NCBI GenBank assembly: GCA_015060115.1
Contig: SUZB01000007.1
Span: forward strand, 1 to 64,000
Direction: 5' to 3'
Length of the DNA stretch: 64,000 nucleotides
From: Rikenellaceae bacterium
Lineage (GTDB): Bacteria; Bacteroidota; Bacteroidia; Bacteroidales; Rikenellaceae
The notes under the pieces are model-generated. The model saw nothing but the letters and a program-made list of their open reading frames with translations, was not told where the DNA came from and did not search any database. Shown here piece after piece: positions 45,412 to 53,982 of this stretch (the first letter of the stretch is position 1; each line of letters begins with the position of its first letter). The position numbers were made by a program, and so were the translations under genes.

Positions 45412-48171
45412 ATGGAGTACAATTTTAAGGCCATTGAGCAAAAATGGCAACAGAAGTGGCAAGATGAGGGTACATACCGTGTAGATGTAGACCACTCACG
45501 CCCCAAGTTCTATGTGTTGGATATGTTCCCCTACCCCTCGGGTGCGGGTCTGCATGTTGGACACCCCCTCGGATATATCGCATCGGATATCTACTCGCGC
45601 TATAAGCGTCAGCGAGGCTTCAATGTCTTGCACCCTATGGGTTACGATGCCTTCGGTCTTCCTGCCGAGCAGTACGCTATCCAGACAGGTCAGCACCCTG
45701 CGGTAACTACCGATGAGAATATCGCTCGCTACCGTTCACAGCTCGATAAGATTGGTTTCTCGTTCGACTGGTCGCGCGAGGTACGCACCTCGGAGCCCGA
45801 CTACTACCACTGGACACAGTGGGCATTCCTCAAGATGTTCGACCACTGGTACAACAACCTTAAGAAAAAGGCTGAGCCTATCACAGCCCTTGTCGAGCAC
45901 TTCGAGGCTCACGGCTCGGAGGGTATCGATGCTGCCGAGACCTCGCACCTCAGCTTCACGGCCGAGGAGTGGCGCTCGATGGACGAGAAGGCTAAGGAGC
46001 AGACCTTGCAGAACTACCGCCTCGCTTTCCGTGCCGACACGATGGTAAACTGGTGTCCCGCGTTGGGCACTGTGTTGGCTAACGACGAGGTTAAGGAGGG
46101 CTTGTCGGTACGCGGTGGCCACCCCGTAGAGCAGAAGCGTATGAAGCAGTGGCTGTTGCGTGTTACGGCGTATGCTCAGCGTATGCTTGATGGTCTCGAT
46201 AAGTTGGAGTGGAGCGAGTCGCTGAAGGAGATTCAGCGCAACTGGATTGGTCGCTCGGTAGGTGCTCAGGTATTCTTCGATATCGCAGGCTCGGAGCGTA
46301 AGTTGGAGATCTTCACCACTCGCCCCGACACTATCTATGGCGTAACATTTATGGTTATCGCGCCTGAGCACGAGTGGGTTGCGGAGCTAACGACCGAAGA
46401 GAACAAGGAGGCTGTCGAGGCCTATATCGCCGAGACGAAGCGCCGCTCGGAGCGTGAGCGTATCGCCGACACCAAGCGTGTAAGTGGCGTGAAGACAGGC
46501 TCTTATGCTATCAACCCCTTCACTGGTCGCCAGATTCCTATCTATATCTCGGACTATGTATTGGCAGGCTATGGCACAGGTGCTATTATGGCCGTTCCCG
46601 CACACGACTCTCGCGACTACGCCTTTGCTCGTCACTTCGGCCTCGATATTATCCCCGTTGTCGAGGGTGGCAACCTTGAGGTTGAGTCGTACGATGCTAA
46701 GGAGGGCAAGGTTATCAACTCGGAGCTTATCAACGGTATGGATGTCAAGGATGCTATTCACTTTATGTTCGATGAGGTGGAGCGCCGTGGCTTGGGTAAG
46801 AAGCTTATCAACTACCGCTTGCGTGATGCCATCTTCTCACGCCAGCGCTACTGGGGCGAGCCCTTCCCCATCTACTATAAAGACGATGTAGCTTACCGCC
46901 TCGCTGACGACAAGCTGCCTCTCACCCTGCCCCCTATCAAGGACTTTGGCCCTACCGCCGAGGGTGAGCCACCGTTGGCTCGTGTCGAGGGCTGGCATAC
47001 CGAGGAGGGCTACCCCTATGAGCTATCGACAATGCCCGGCTTCGCTGGCTCGTCAGCATACTTCCTCCGCTATATGGATCCCCACAACACGGATGGTCTG
47101 GTTAGCAAGGAGGCCAACGAGTATTGGCGCAATGTAGACCTATATGTAGGTGGTATCGAGCACGCTACGGGCCACTTGATGTACTCACGCTTCTGGAATA
47201 TGTTCCTCTACGACTTGGGCTATATCGCTGAGGAGGAGCCCTTCAAGAAGCTCGTTAATCAGGGTATGATTCAGGGTCGCTCTAACTTTGTATACCGCAT
47301 CGTGGGCACCAACAAGTTCGTGTCGCTCGGCTTGAAGAAGGAGTACGACACTCAGGAGATTCATGTCGATGTAAATATCGTGAAGAACGATGTTCTCGAC
47401 CTCGATGCCTTCCGCAAGTGGCGCCCCGAGTTTGCCGATGCCGAGTTTGTATTGGAGGATGGCAAATATATCTGTGGCTGGGCTATCGAGAAGATGTCGA
47501 AGTCGATGTTCAATGTTGTAAATCCCGACTACATTGTCGATGCCTATGGCGCTGACACCTTGCGTATGTACGAGATGTTCCTCGGCCCCTTGGAGCAGTC
47601 TAAGCCTTGGGATACCAACGGTATTGATGGCGTGCATAAGTTCCTACGCCGCTTCTGGTCGAAGTTCTACTCACGCGATGGCGTGAAGCTCGTAAACGAC
47701 GATAAGGCTACACCCGCCGAGCTTAAGACCCTGCATAAGACCATCAAGAAGGTAAGAGAGGATATCGAGAACTTCTCGTTCAACACCTCGGTTGCAGCCT
47801 TTATGATCTGTCTTAACGAGTTGGGCGACTGCTCGAAGCGCGAGATTTTGGAGCCTCTCACCTCGCTTATCGCACCCTTTGCACCCCATGTGGCAGAGGA
47901 GTTGTGGCGCGAGGCCTTGGGCCACGACACCACCGTTTGCGATGCCGAGTACCCCGACTTCAAGGCTGAGTACCTCGTTGAGAACTCGTTTGAGTACCCC
48001 GTGATGATCAACGGCAAGCTCCGCTTCAAGCAGGAGTATGCCCTCGATATGGCTCAAGATGATATCGTTAAGCATATCGTTACTACGGATGGTGCTCAGA
48101 AGTGGTTGGAGGGCAAGCAGCCCAAGAAGATTATTGTCGTTAAGGGCAAGATTATCAATATCGTAATGTAA
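45412..48171 (+). CDS. leuS: Leucine-tRNA ligase
   Basis: Charges tRNA-Leu; class I synthetase. From ATG 45412 ([13 protein letters not shown]) it has 919 residues; an in-frame ATG ten codons earlier at 45382 is also possible, but related proteins begin with MEYNF. Seen: the HIGH variant HVGH (48-51), an editing domain with [19 protein letters not shown] (the threonine-rich region), and KMSKS (KMSKSMFNV) about residue 697. The C-terminal anticodon domain and the last 60-residue domain are complete. The stop codon overlaps the next ATG. Confidence 0.96.
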   Translation: MEYNFKAIEQKWQQKWQDEGTYRVDVDHSRPKFYVLDMFPYPSGAGLHVGHPLGYIASDIYSRYKRQRGFNVLHPMGYDAFGLPAEQYAIQTGQHPAVTTDENIARYRSQLDKIGFSFDWSREVRTSEPDYYHWTQWAFLKMFDHWYNNLKKKAEPITALVEHFEAHGSEGIDAAETSHLSFTAEEWRSMDEKAKEQTLQNYRLAFRADTMVNWCPALGTVLANDEVKEGLSVRGGHPVEQKRMKQWLLRVTAYAQRMLDGLDKLEWSESLKEIQRNWIGRSVGAQVFFDIAGSERKLEIFTTRPDTIYGVTFMVIAPEHEWVAELTTEENKEAVEAYIAETKRRSERERIADTKRVSGVKTGSYAINPFTGRQIPIYISDYVLAGYGTGAIMAVPAHDSRDYAFARHFGLDIIPVVEGGNLEVESYDAKEGKVINSELINGMDVKDAIHFMFDEVERRGLGKKLINYRLRDAIFSRQRYWGEPFPIYYKDDVAYRLADDKLPLTLPPIKDFGPTAEGEPPLARVEGWHTEEGYPYELSTMPGFAGSSAYFLRYMDPHNTDGLVSKEANEYWRNVDLYVGGIEHATGHLMYSRFWNMFLYDLGYIAEEEPFKKLVNQGMIQGRSNFVYRIVGTNKFVSLGLKKEYDTQEIHVDVNIVKNDVLDLDAFRKWRPEFADAEFVLEDGKYICGWAIEKMSKSMFNVVNPDYIVDAYGADTLRMYEMFLGPLEQSKPWDTNGIDGVHKFLRRFWSKFYSRDGVKLVNDDKATPAELKTLHKTIKKVREDIENFSFNTSVAAFMICLNELGDCSKREILEPLTSLIAPFAPHVAEELWREALGHDTTVCDAEYPDFKAEYLVENSFEYPVMINGKLRFKQEYALDMAQDDIVKHIVTTDGAQKWLEGKQPKKIIVVKGKIINIVM

Positions 48172-48767
48172 TGAGAAACTTTCTATCAATGTCGGTCTTT
48201 GCCGGTCTTATGATCGGCATCGCCGGCCTTGTATATCTGCGTGTTGGAGGCTTGGCAGGCGCTGTGCTCTTCGCATTCGGCCTGTTGTCGGTTGTGATGT
48301 GCGGTGCACAGCTCTACACCGGCAAGGCGGGCTATCTCGCCTATCGTGAGTCGTGGCGCTTGGTGCCTATGCTCTTGGGCAATGCCGTAGGTTGCTTCTT
48401 GGCGGCTATCATCACCCACTATGTTGCAAATGAGGCTGTTATCGCCAACCTCGACACCATTCTTGCTGCCCGCACCTCGGCCTCGTGGCACGGACTTGTA
48501 GTAACGGCCTCGGGCACAGGTATGATTATGACACTCTCGGTATATGGCGCACGCCGTGGCCACTATCTACCGTTGCTGTTTGGCGTTCCCGTATTTATTA
48601 TGTGCGGCCTTCCGCACTGCGTTGCCGATGCCTACTACTATGGTGTGGCAATCATCGCGGAGCGCTTCGAATGGACGATGCTCGGTGCTTGGTGGTGGTC
48701 GATTGTCGGCAACTATATTGGTTGCAACCTACCCCGCTGGTTTATGGGCGAAAAGTTTGATGCATAG
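48171..48767 (+). CDS. Short formate/nitrite transporter-family (FNT) channel
   Basis: 198 residues, about 70 fewer than most FNT proteins, with six helices squeezed together. FNT features: GALLFAFGLLSVVMCGAQLYTG-like segment (31-52), PVFIMCGLPHCVADAYYY with the central His (about 142-160), and WSIVGNYIGCNLPRWF near the end. The cytoplasmic N-terminus and long first loop are missing. The substrate may be formate, nitrite, hydrosulfide or another small anion. ATG overlaps the leuS stop (TAATG), so it is translationally coupled with leuS, an unrelated function. Confidence 0.75.
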   Translation: MRNFLSMSVFAGLMIGIAGLVYLRVGGLAGAVLFAFGLLSVVMCGAQLYTGKAGYLAYRESWRLVPMLLGNAVGCFLAAIITHYVANEAVIANLDTILAARTSASWHGLVVTASGTGMIMTLSVYGARRGHYLPLLFGVPVFIMCGLPHCVADAYYYGVAIIAERFEWTMLGAWWWSIVGNYIGCNLPRWFMGEKFDA

Positions 48768-48776
48768 CAATAATTG

Positions 48777-48805
48777 GACTACTCGTAATGGGTAGTCCTT
48801 TATTT
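48777..48805 (+). terminator. Terminator after the FNT gene
   Basis: GGACTAC/GTAGTCC stem with TTTATTTT; closes the division-leuS-FNT transcript. Confidence 0.8.
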
Positions 48806-48832
48806 TAAATATCTAACTTGCCAACAAAATAG

Positions 48833-48863
48833 TTTGATATATAACAAATTATCAGTATCTTTG
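48833..48863 (+). promoter_or_regulatory. Promoter of the 48.9 kb lipoprotein gene
   Basis: TTTG (48833-48836), 19 bases, TATCTTTG (48856-48863); 24 bases to the ATG. A textbook Bacteroidetes promoter. Confidence 0.8.
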
Positions 48864-48887
48864 TAGAAACCATAATCTCTACACAAT

Positions 48888-49589
48888 ATGAAGCGACTCT
48901 GTTTTATACTCTTTGCCCTATGTATGGTCTCTTGCGCCCCATATATCCAAGTTGCAACGCTCAACTCCGATACAGTACAATTAAGCGATAAGGGTGAATT
49001 TTATTATGAAAATGAGGTTGCTCGAATCGACTACTACTTCAATGTCAAGGAGAATGGGCTTTTCTCATTTAGTATTAAAAACCTTACGGCTGAGGATATT
49101 TATGTCGATATGGCAAAGTCGTACTTTATAAATAATGGTATAGCAACAGATTACTATGGTCGTAGCACGACTGTTACAGTAGGTAAAAGTTTCTCTGATA
49201 GTTACTCATTTGGCGAACATGTATCATCTACCTATACCACAAGCCAAAGCGTTTCTGAAACAAAAACCGCTGCAAGTTATGTTGGCATACCTGGTGAAAG
49301 TGCAAGGGTATTTACTGGTTTTATGATTAGTGATACACACTATACTGAAAAGGGGTTTGTAGAGTATCCATACCAAGGTTACCCTGAAGTGCGAGAGTTC
49401 AACAAAGATGAATCGCCCTTGGTTATCATAAATCGTATAACCTTAATTGTCGGTGGAGAAGAGATAGTTATAGAGAATAAGATGTATGCAACAAAATATG
49501 TAAATGCACTTGACAATGTATATGCCGGGTATCGACCATATAGTGAGAATTTAGGTAATAATCAGTTCTATATTATATATGACTATTAG
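48888..49589 (+). CDS. Lipoprotein of unknown function, AT-rich gene
   Basis: 233 residues with lipobox MVSCAPY (Cys16 acylated). The mature protein is mostly beta-strand-like, with an Ser/Thr-rich, low-complexity middle (about 95-130: TTVTVGKSFSDSYSFGEHVS) and aromatic residues throughout. No family recognised. Base composition and codon use are clearly more AT-rich than the leuS and ftsI genes beside it (many AAT, ATA, TTA codons), which suggests gain by transfer. It has its own promoter and a perfect terminator. Confidence 0.75.
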   Translation: MKRLCFILFALCMVSCAPYIQVATLNSDTVQLSDKGEFYYENEVARIDYYFNVKENGLFSFSIKNLTAEDIYVDMAKSYFINNGIATDYYGRSTTVTVGKSFSDSYSFGEHVSSTYTTSQSVSETKTAASYVGIPGESARVFTGFMISDTHYTEKGFVEYPYQGYPEVREFNKDESPLVIINRITLIVGGEEIVIENKMYATKYVNALDNVYAGYRPYSENLGNNQFYIIYDY

Positions 49590-49630
49590 TTTTTAGGGCT
49601 TAATTCAATATAGCAAGTTGCAATCAACAT

Positions 49631-49670
49631 AAAGATACCGCTAACTCTACACCGAGTTAGCGGTATCTTT
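49631..49670 (+). terminator. Strong terminator after the AT-rich lipoprotein gene
   Basis: Perfect 17-bp stem (49631-49647 with 49654-49670, AAAGATACCGCTAACTC) and 6-nt loop, followed by ATTTC. The A and T flanks make it usable from both sides. Confidence 0.88.
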
Positions 49671-49687
49671 ATTTCTGAGCCACGATA

Positions 49688-49718
49688 TTTGCAGAACGGC
49701 AAAAAAGTCGTACCTTTG
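49688..49718 (+). promoter_or_regulatory. Promoter of the 49.9 kb unknown gene
   Basis: TTTG (49688-49691), 19 bases, TACCTTTG (49711-49718). Transcription would start near 49724, leaving a leader of about 150 to 175 bases. Confidence 0.8.
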
Positions 49719-49749
49719 TTGCGTAATTCTACACCAAAAATCTAAACAA

Positions 49750-49871
49750 CATAGCCCTTTCGGGCAAATAACACACCAATCCATCGAGGGCTGTCGAAGG
49801 CCTAATGGAGTGTCGTATGCCTATGCGCCACCCATCGCTCTTTGACATAATCGACAGCCGATGGAGTATCT
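49750..49871 (+). promoter_or_regulatory. Structured 5' leader of the 49.9 kb gene
   Basis: A GCCC-TTTC-GGGC hairpin (about 49749-49764) comes first. CCATCG-AG-GGCTGTCGA then pairs over about 75 bases with TCGACAGCC-GATGG, which ends 8 bases before the first ATG. The loop contains GTATGCCTATGCGCCACCC and short inner repeats. It resembles a riboswitch or protein-bound leader in layout; I recognise no known class. Confidence 0.5.
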
Positions 49872-50267
49872 ATGTCTAATCATAAACAAAAGTGTGTTAT
49901 GAAAACAAACTATGAATTTGTAGCGTCGATACATGGCGATCACCTATTTATCGGCATGGAGTATCTGAACTCGCTCGTCAGCGAATTCGACTGGGAGATT
50001 ATGGATATTGGCGATATGGTGCACGACAAGGATTTGTGTGCGCACCTTAAGTCGGTGAAGATGGAACGCAAAGGCGACTTCCTCTGGGAGTGCTACCGCG
50101 AACACGATGCTGTGGAGGCCTACCACACCGCAGCGTGGCTGGCGCTCGGGGGCAAAGTATACAAACGAGGCGGTCAGCGAGTTATGCACCCCGCACTTGT
50201 TCGTCGCTCCGCCGAGATGGTGGAAAAGGCTATTCGGCGAGATAGCGAGATAGCCTATGCACCATAA
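49872..50267 (+). CDS. Unknown small cytoplasmic protein
   Basis: 131 residues from the first ATG, or 122 from the ATG at 49899 (MKTNYEF), which may be the true start because it lies in an AT-rich stretch past the leader stem. No signal peptide or membrane helix. The middle has an acidic-aromatic stretch (WEIMDIGDMVHDKDL) and the end a basic helix (RRSAEMVEKAIRRDSEIAYAP). No family recognised. The long structured leader suggests that expression is controlled. It converges on the transglutaminase gene. Confidence 0.7.
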   Translation: MSNHKQKCVMKTNYEFVASIHGDHLFIGMEYLNSLVSEFDWEIMDIGDMVHDKDLCAHLKSVKMERKGDFLWECYREHDAVEAYHTAAWLALGGKVYKRGGQRVMHPALVRRSAEMVEKAIRRDSEIAYAP

Positions 50268-50314
50268 AAAAAAGGTATAGAGAGGCGAGTTAGTGCATTA
50301 TACCCGCCTCTCTA
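50266..50314 (-). terminator. Terminator of the transglutaminase gene
   Basis: Ten-bp stem TAGAGAGGCG/CGCCTCTCTA (50314-50278) with, on the minus strand, T8 after a 4-base step. It likely stops the convergent gene as well. Confidence 0.8.
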
Positions 50315-50324
50315 CACAAGCCTT

Positions 50325-51542
50325 CTACTTTAGGAATATATCTACCTTGATGGGCTCCTCGCCAAGCTCTACCTTCTGAGTCTGAAGCTCACCCGCAGCG
50401 TTGTAGTAGCGCAACTCATACTCGGTATTCTTCGGCAGAAGAACCGAGAAGAAGTCGTTCATATCGCGTAGCTCACCGGCGGTAAGACCGCCACCCATCT
50501 GCTCGGTGCCACGAAAGATGTCTACACCCATAGCAACACGGTCGCCCGACTGCTCGGTCTTGCCCTGCTCCTTGTAGCCTGCGATGCGCAAGAATGTGTG
50601 AGTGCCAGCCTCCAAGTGGCGAGTATACTGCTCATAAGCGAGGTCGATATAGTGCTGTGTAACATTCTCAGCGCCTACCCACTTGGGCAACTCCTCGATA
50701 GGGCCATCCTCATCCTCGTCAGCCCATACCATAGGAAACCAGTCGTTGCCACCGGCAAAGCGTGTAGCGTAGATGGCATAGGTGCGGTCGTCAGCCTTGG
50801 CCTTCGACGCATCGGGCATAAACCATAGATGGTCGAGCTGTGAGGGGAAGTAGTACTCCGTAACGCGCCACTCGCCATCGAGCCATACCTCGGTCCAGCT
50901 GTGGTTGCCACGATTGTCGTGCCACGAGGCAGTACCCACAAAGCGGGCGGGGATACCTACTGCACGATAGGCATCAACGAGCAGAATCGAGAGACCTGTA
51001 CACGATGCCATACCCTGACGCATAGACTCCGAGGGGCTCTGATTGGTCTTCTCGCGTAGGGTATTGTAGTCTACACCCGTAAGACGAGGGATATTGGCAT
51101 TTACGGCACACACAGCATCGTACATCGTAGCGCAACCCTCTACCTCAGGGGCGAAGATGCCGTATAGCTCCTTGCGCCACGAGTCGCGCACCTCATCGAC
51201 AACGGCGTATGGCAACACATCGCAGAGATAGACCTCTTCGGGCAACTGCTGCGCCCACGCAAATTGCTCACGGGCAATATTGGCATACTCGACATTCTCC
51301 TTGAGAAGCTCAAGGTCGATGCCGTTGCGGTCGAAGTCGGGCATATTGATAATAAGGTATGCCATATCCTTGCGCTGGCTCTTATCCATAGTCTCCAACG
51401 CCGCCTTTAGCTCCTCGCCACGCTCCGATGAGGCGATAGCGGCATCCAAGTCGGCACGCCACTCGGCGGGAACGCCCTGCTGGTAGGCCTCGGTGCAACC
51501 TACGGCCAAGAGGGCAACAAATGCAAAAAATAACTTTCTCAT
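50325..51542 (-). CDS. Transglutaminase-like lipoprotein
   Basis: 405 residues. The lipoprotein signal ends at Cys16 (LLAVGC). A transglutaminase-core (papain-like) domain lies at about 140-245: Cys181 in GMASCTGLS, His214 in NRGNHSWTEVW, and an acidic residue near 229 in RVTEYYFP. Bacterial versions cut or remodel peptides rather than cross-link proteins. The C-terminal 100 residues look like an Ig-type beta domain (YELRYYNAAGELQTQKVELG). It follows cutC by 6 bases. Likely anchored in the periplasm or on the surface. Confidence 0.85.
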   Translation of the reverse strand: MRKLFFAFVALLAVGCTEAYQQGVPAEWRADLDAAIASSERGEELKAALETMDKSQRKDMAYLIINMPDFDRNGIDLELLKENVEYANIAREQFAWAQQLPEEVYLCDVLPYAVVDEVRDSWRKELYGIFAPEVEGCATMYDAVCAVNANIPRLTGVDYNTLREKTNQSPSESMRQGMASCTGLSILLVDAYRAVGIPARFVGTASWHDNRGNHSWTEVWLDGEWRVTEYYFPSQLDHLWFMPDASKAKADDRTYAIYATRFAGGNDWFPMVWADEDEDGPIEELPKWVGAENVTQHYIDLAYEQYTRHLEAGTHTFLRIAGYKEQGKTEQSGDRVAMGVDIFRGTEQMGGGLTAGELRDMNDFFSVLLPKNTEYELRYYNAAGELQTQKVELGEEPIKVDIFLK

Positions 51543-51548
51543 ATTCTC

Positions 51549-52283
51549 CTATCTTTTAACTAGTTTCAAAATGTTGAGCACCTCCTCTTCGTCTACCGAG
51601 CGCAGTGAGAACTCATCGACAGCATCGCTACCACCCATCGAGATACGGGGGTTGCGGTACTTCATATTGCCCTCGACAGTTGTCTTGGCGCTAAAGTGCA
51701 GAGCATCAACGCCTGCCGAGGCGAGCTGCACAGCATTTGCCGATGATACGCCACTGCCCGCCATAATCTCGATACGGCCACGCGCCACCGAGACAGCCTG
51801 AGCAATCTCCATAATGCCATCTATGGCCTTGTCGTAGCTACCTGAGGTGAGGATGCGGTCGCAACCAGCCTCGATAATATCCTCAACCGCCTGCTTGTAA
51901 TCCTCGGTCATATCGACAGCACGGTGGAAGGTGGTCTCCATACCCTCAGATGCCTCAACAAGGCGGCGAGTACGCTCCTTATCTACCTTGCCATCCGCCG
52001 TAAGCACACCAAAGACAACGCCCGTAGCACCAGCCTCGCGGGCACGCTCAATATCTAATAGCATAGTCTCAAACTCATCGTCAGAGTAGAGGAAGTCGCC
52101 ACCACGGGGGCGAATCATAACGCTGACATCGAGACCTTCGATTGCTGCCACACGCTCGATGGTGGCATACGAAGGTGTTACGCCACCCTCGGCGGGCGAG
52201 GCGCACAATTCAACACGGTCGACACCCAAGCGGGCTGCTGTACGGCAAGCATCGACCGAATAGGCACAAAGTTCAGTTTTCAT
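51549..52283 (-). CDS. cutC: CutC family protein
   Basis: 244 residues from ATG 52283 (MKTELCAYSVDACRTA). A TIM-barrel with CutC signatures VELCASPAEGGVTPS, VMIRPRGGDFLYSDDEFE and RILTSGSYDKAIDG. First linked to copper tolerance in E. coli, but the role has been questioned and the protein may be an enzyme of unknown substrate. The ORF stays open 9 codons further upstream, into the spacer after the LuxR gene. Co-directional with the genes around it. Confidence 0.92.
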   Translation of the reverse strand: MKTELCAYSVDACRTAARLGVDRVELCASPAEGGVTPSYATIERVAAIEGLDVSVMIRPRGGDFLYSDDEFETMLLDIERAREAGATGVVFGVLTADGKVDKERTRRLVEASEGMETTFHRAVDMTEDYKQAVEDIIEAGCDRILTSGSYDKAIDGIMEIAQAVSVARGRIEIMAGSGVSSANAVQLASAGVDALHFSAKTTVEGNMKYRNPRISMGGSDAVDEFSLRSVDEEEVLNILKLVKR

Positions 52284-52352
52284 ATATTGGGTTGTTCTAT
52301 AAATTAGCAAATCAGGTTACGCTCTATCGGGAGCCACTGTTTAGGTTGCGGG

Positions 52353-52925
52353 CTATAATTGTTCGCTATCAATCAACTTGTTAAGCACAGCATATACCGT
52401 AAGACCTGCCACCGAGCGGATACCTGTCTTATGTGCGATATTCTTGCGGTGTGACATCACGGTGTGGGGCGATATGTTTAATTCGTTGGCAATCTCCTTA
52501 TTTGTCAATCCGCGAGCCACCAAGACCAAAACATCACACTCACGCTCCGACAGTTCGTGGCTCTCGGTGTGGCTATGCTCGGCAACGGGCGCATCGACAA
52601 CATCACGAATGCTCTGCTGAAGCTCCGAATCGGTGCTGTAGAGGCTTACAACGGCTGTGAAGCGTCTGAGGGTATCAACATCGGCTAACGAGCTCTGGAT
52701 GCCCACCACAGGCGTATCACCGCCCAAACGCAGAAGCTCGATATCGCGCACTAACGATAGTGAGGCAACCACGACATCGACATCTTGAGAACGCAGACGC
52801 TGCAACTCGGCAGGCGAGGCGTAGGTGGCGATAACATCTATATCGCCTGAGGCACGCAACAGCACCCCAACACCCTCAGCAACGATTGCCGAAGGCTCGA
52901 CAATGGCTACACGGTATCGTTTCAT
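52353..52925 (-). CDS. LuxR-type response regulator with degenerate receiver
   Basis: 190 residues. The N-terminal part (1-110) has the shape of a receiver domain, but the acidic pair near residue 10 is VEPSA and the phosphorylated Asp is absent (DVDVVVASLSLV at 48-59 has Ala-Ser where Asp would be). The C-terminus (about 122-185) is a LuxR/NarL helix-turn-helix: ELSERECDVLVLVARGLTNKEIA and SPHTVMSHRKNIAHKTG. It is probably controlled by protein binding rather than phosphorylation. It overlaps the hemerythrin-like gene by 4 bases (ATGA), which hints that the two proteins act together. Confidence 0.87.
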   Translation of the reverse strand: MKRYRVAIVEPSAIVAEGVGVLLRASGDIDVIATYASPAELQRLRSQDVDVVVASLSLVRDIELLRLGGDTPVVGIQSSLADVDTLRRFTAVVSLYSTDSELQQSIRDVVDAPVAEHSHTESHELSERECDVLVLVARGLTNKEIANELNISPHTVMSHRKNIAHKTGIRSVAGLTVYAVLNKLIDSEQL

Positions 52926-53629
52926 CGCTCTTCGGTTTTAAGGAACTTCTCAACAAGTGGACGCAGGAGGTGCATCTCGATACGGCTATGCACACGCAGG
53001 TCATCACGCAGGGCGTATATATCCTTGAGCATCTGGCAGCGTAGCGTAGTAGGCACCGCCTCAGGCAACGACTTAATGACCAACGATGCAAGGTCGTTGG
53101 TGCGGTCGTCAATATCGCCGTGAGGCGCTTCGAGACGGCCAATATCCATTGCAAGGTTGTTCTCCACACCCTCGACAATGGCGAATATCTTGCTCTCCTC
53201 CTCGCGGAAGTGTTCGCCAACGAACGACATATATTCGTTGTAGAAGCGACTGAAGAGGCTACGCGAGAGGTTGTCGCAGTGCGAGAGTATATCATCGAGG
53301 TGGCGTGCTACATGGGGCAACATATAGCCGATGTAGTAGCGGTGCGAGGCACGCAGATAGCCCACTAACTCAGGCAACATATCGCGCGTAAGAAGCGTAG
53401 CATCAACACGATAGGTGGGCGATATGTGCATATTGCAGAGCATAAGGAACATAGCGCAAGAGTAGCCATCACGCTCGCACATCTGAAGAATCGACATATC
53501 ACCAAATGGCAGCGATATGTTAAGTCGCTGAAATACTGAGACTAACGAAGGGTCGGTCTCGATAAGCTCTAAAATCTTCATATCGGGCGACAGCAATGGT
53601 GCGCCCTGTAGTCCATATATCTTATTCAT
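52922..53629 (-). CDS. Hemerythrin-domain protein (ScdA/RIC-like)
   Basis: 235 residues from ATG 53629. Residues 16-65 resemble the ScdA N-terminal domain, but the CCxG motif is missing. A four-helix hemerythrin domain follows, with candidate iron ligands His96, His106 or His110, His140 and Glu144 (EHFREEE), His170 and His214 with Glu218 (HSRIEMH). RIC proteins protect or repair iron-sulfur clusters after nitric oxide or oxygen stress; some hemerythrins sense oxygen. It is first in a run with the LuxR regulator, and could be its oxygen or NO sensor. Confidence 0.83.
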   Translation of the reverse strand: MNKIYGLQGAPLLSPDMKILELIETDPSLVSVFQRLNISLPFGDMSILQMCERDGYSCAMFLMLCNMHISPTYRVDATLLTRDMLPELVGYLRASHRYYIGYMLPHVARHLDDILSHCDNLSRSLFSRFYNEYMSFVGEHFREEESKIFAIVEGVENNLAMDIGRLEAPHGDIDDRTNDLASLVIKSLPEAVPTTLRCQMLKDIYALRDDLRVHSRIEMHLLRPLVEKFLKTEER

Positions 53630-53692
53630 TGGCAATTAGCGTTTTACTTATATATATTTGTACCCCTCATTTGGGGGCAATCTTTATGATTA

Positions 53693-53700
53693 CAAAGATA
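53693..53700 (-). promoter_or_regulatory. -7 box for the hemerythrin-LuxR genes
   Basis: Minus strand TATCTTTG, 64 bases before the ATG, with TTG about 21 bases upstream. The leader holds CCCCC-AAATGA-GGGG, a short hairpin. Confidence 0.6.
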
Positions 53701-53773
53701 CAAATATTTTTTGAATAATCACAATCCCCTATTTCAGGGAGTTGGGAATAGTTGATTTACCTATATTTAGCGA

Positions 53774-53804
53774 TTGTGGGGGTGCAAAAAATGCCCCATC
53801 TTTG
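53774..53804 (+). promoter_or_regulatory. Promoter-like pair of the small-RNA candidate
   Basis: TTG (53774-53776), 20 bases, CATCTTTG (53797-53804), one base off the consensus -7 box. Inside, GGGGGTGCAAAAAATGCCCC is itself a palindrome and could be an operator. Confidence 0.45.
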
Positions 53805-53810
53805 CACTCG

Positions 53811-53979
53811 GAAACAGTTACAAACACAAGGCTAACCATAAGCCATATCGAGCCTTGTGTTTTATATAGGTCGACGAGCGATCGACCAAATGTTAATAGT
53901 ACAATCTTTTTAGTTTTTATTGGGTGGCTCTTAGGAGCAACTAAGCACTCGACCAAGCGGTCGGGTGCTTAGGTTTTTT
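53811..53979 (+). ncRNA. Candidate small RNA
   Basis: About 170 bases between a promoter-like pair and a strong terminator, with three hairpins: ACACAAGGCT/AGCCTTGTGT (53824-53860), GGTCGA/TCGACC (53869-53887) and CTAAGCAC-CGACC/GGTCG-GTGCTTAG (53941-53972) followed by TTTTTT. No ORF of note. The sequence is not of a class I recognise; it does not fold as 6S RNA by eye. Confidence 0.45.
53941..53979 (+). terminator. Terminator of the small-RNA candidate
   Basis: Fourteen paired positions with one mismatch in each arm, loop AAGC, T6 after it. Confidence 0.85.
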
Positions 53980-53982
53980 AGA

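Noticed and set aside
53742..53972. 76-codon open frame in the small-RNA region
   Set aside because: It crosses the promoter-like pair and all three hairpins, and has no recognisable features.
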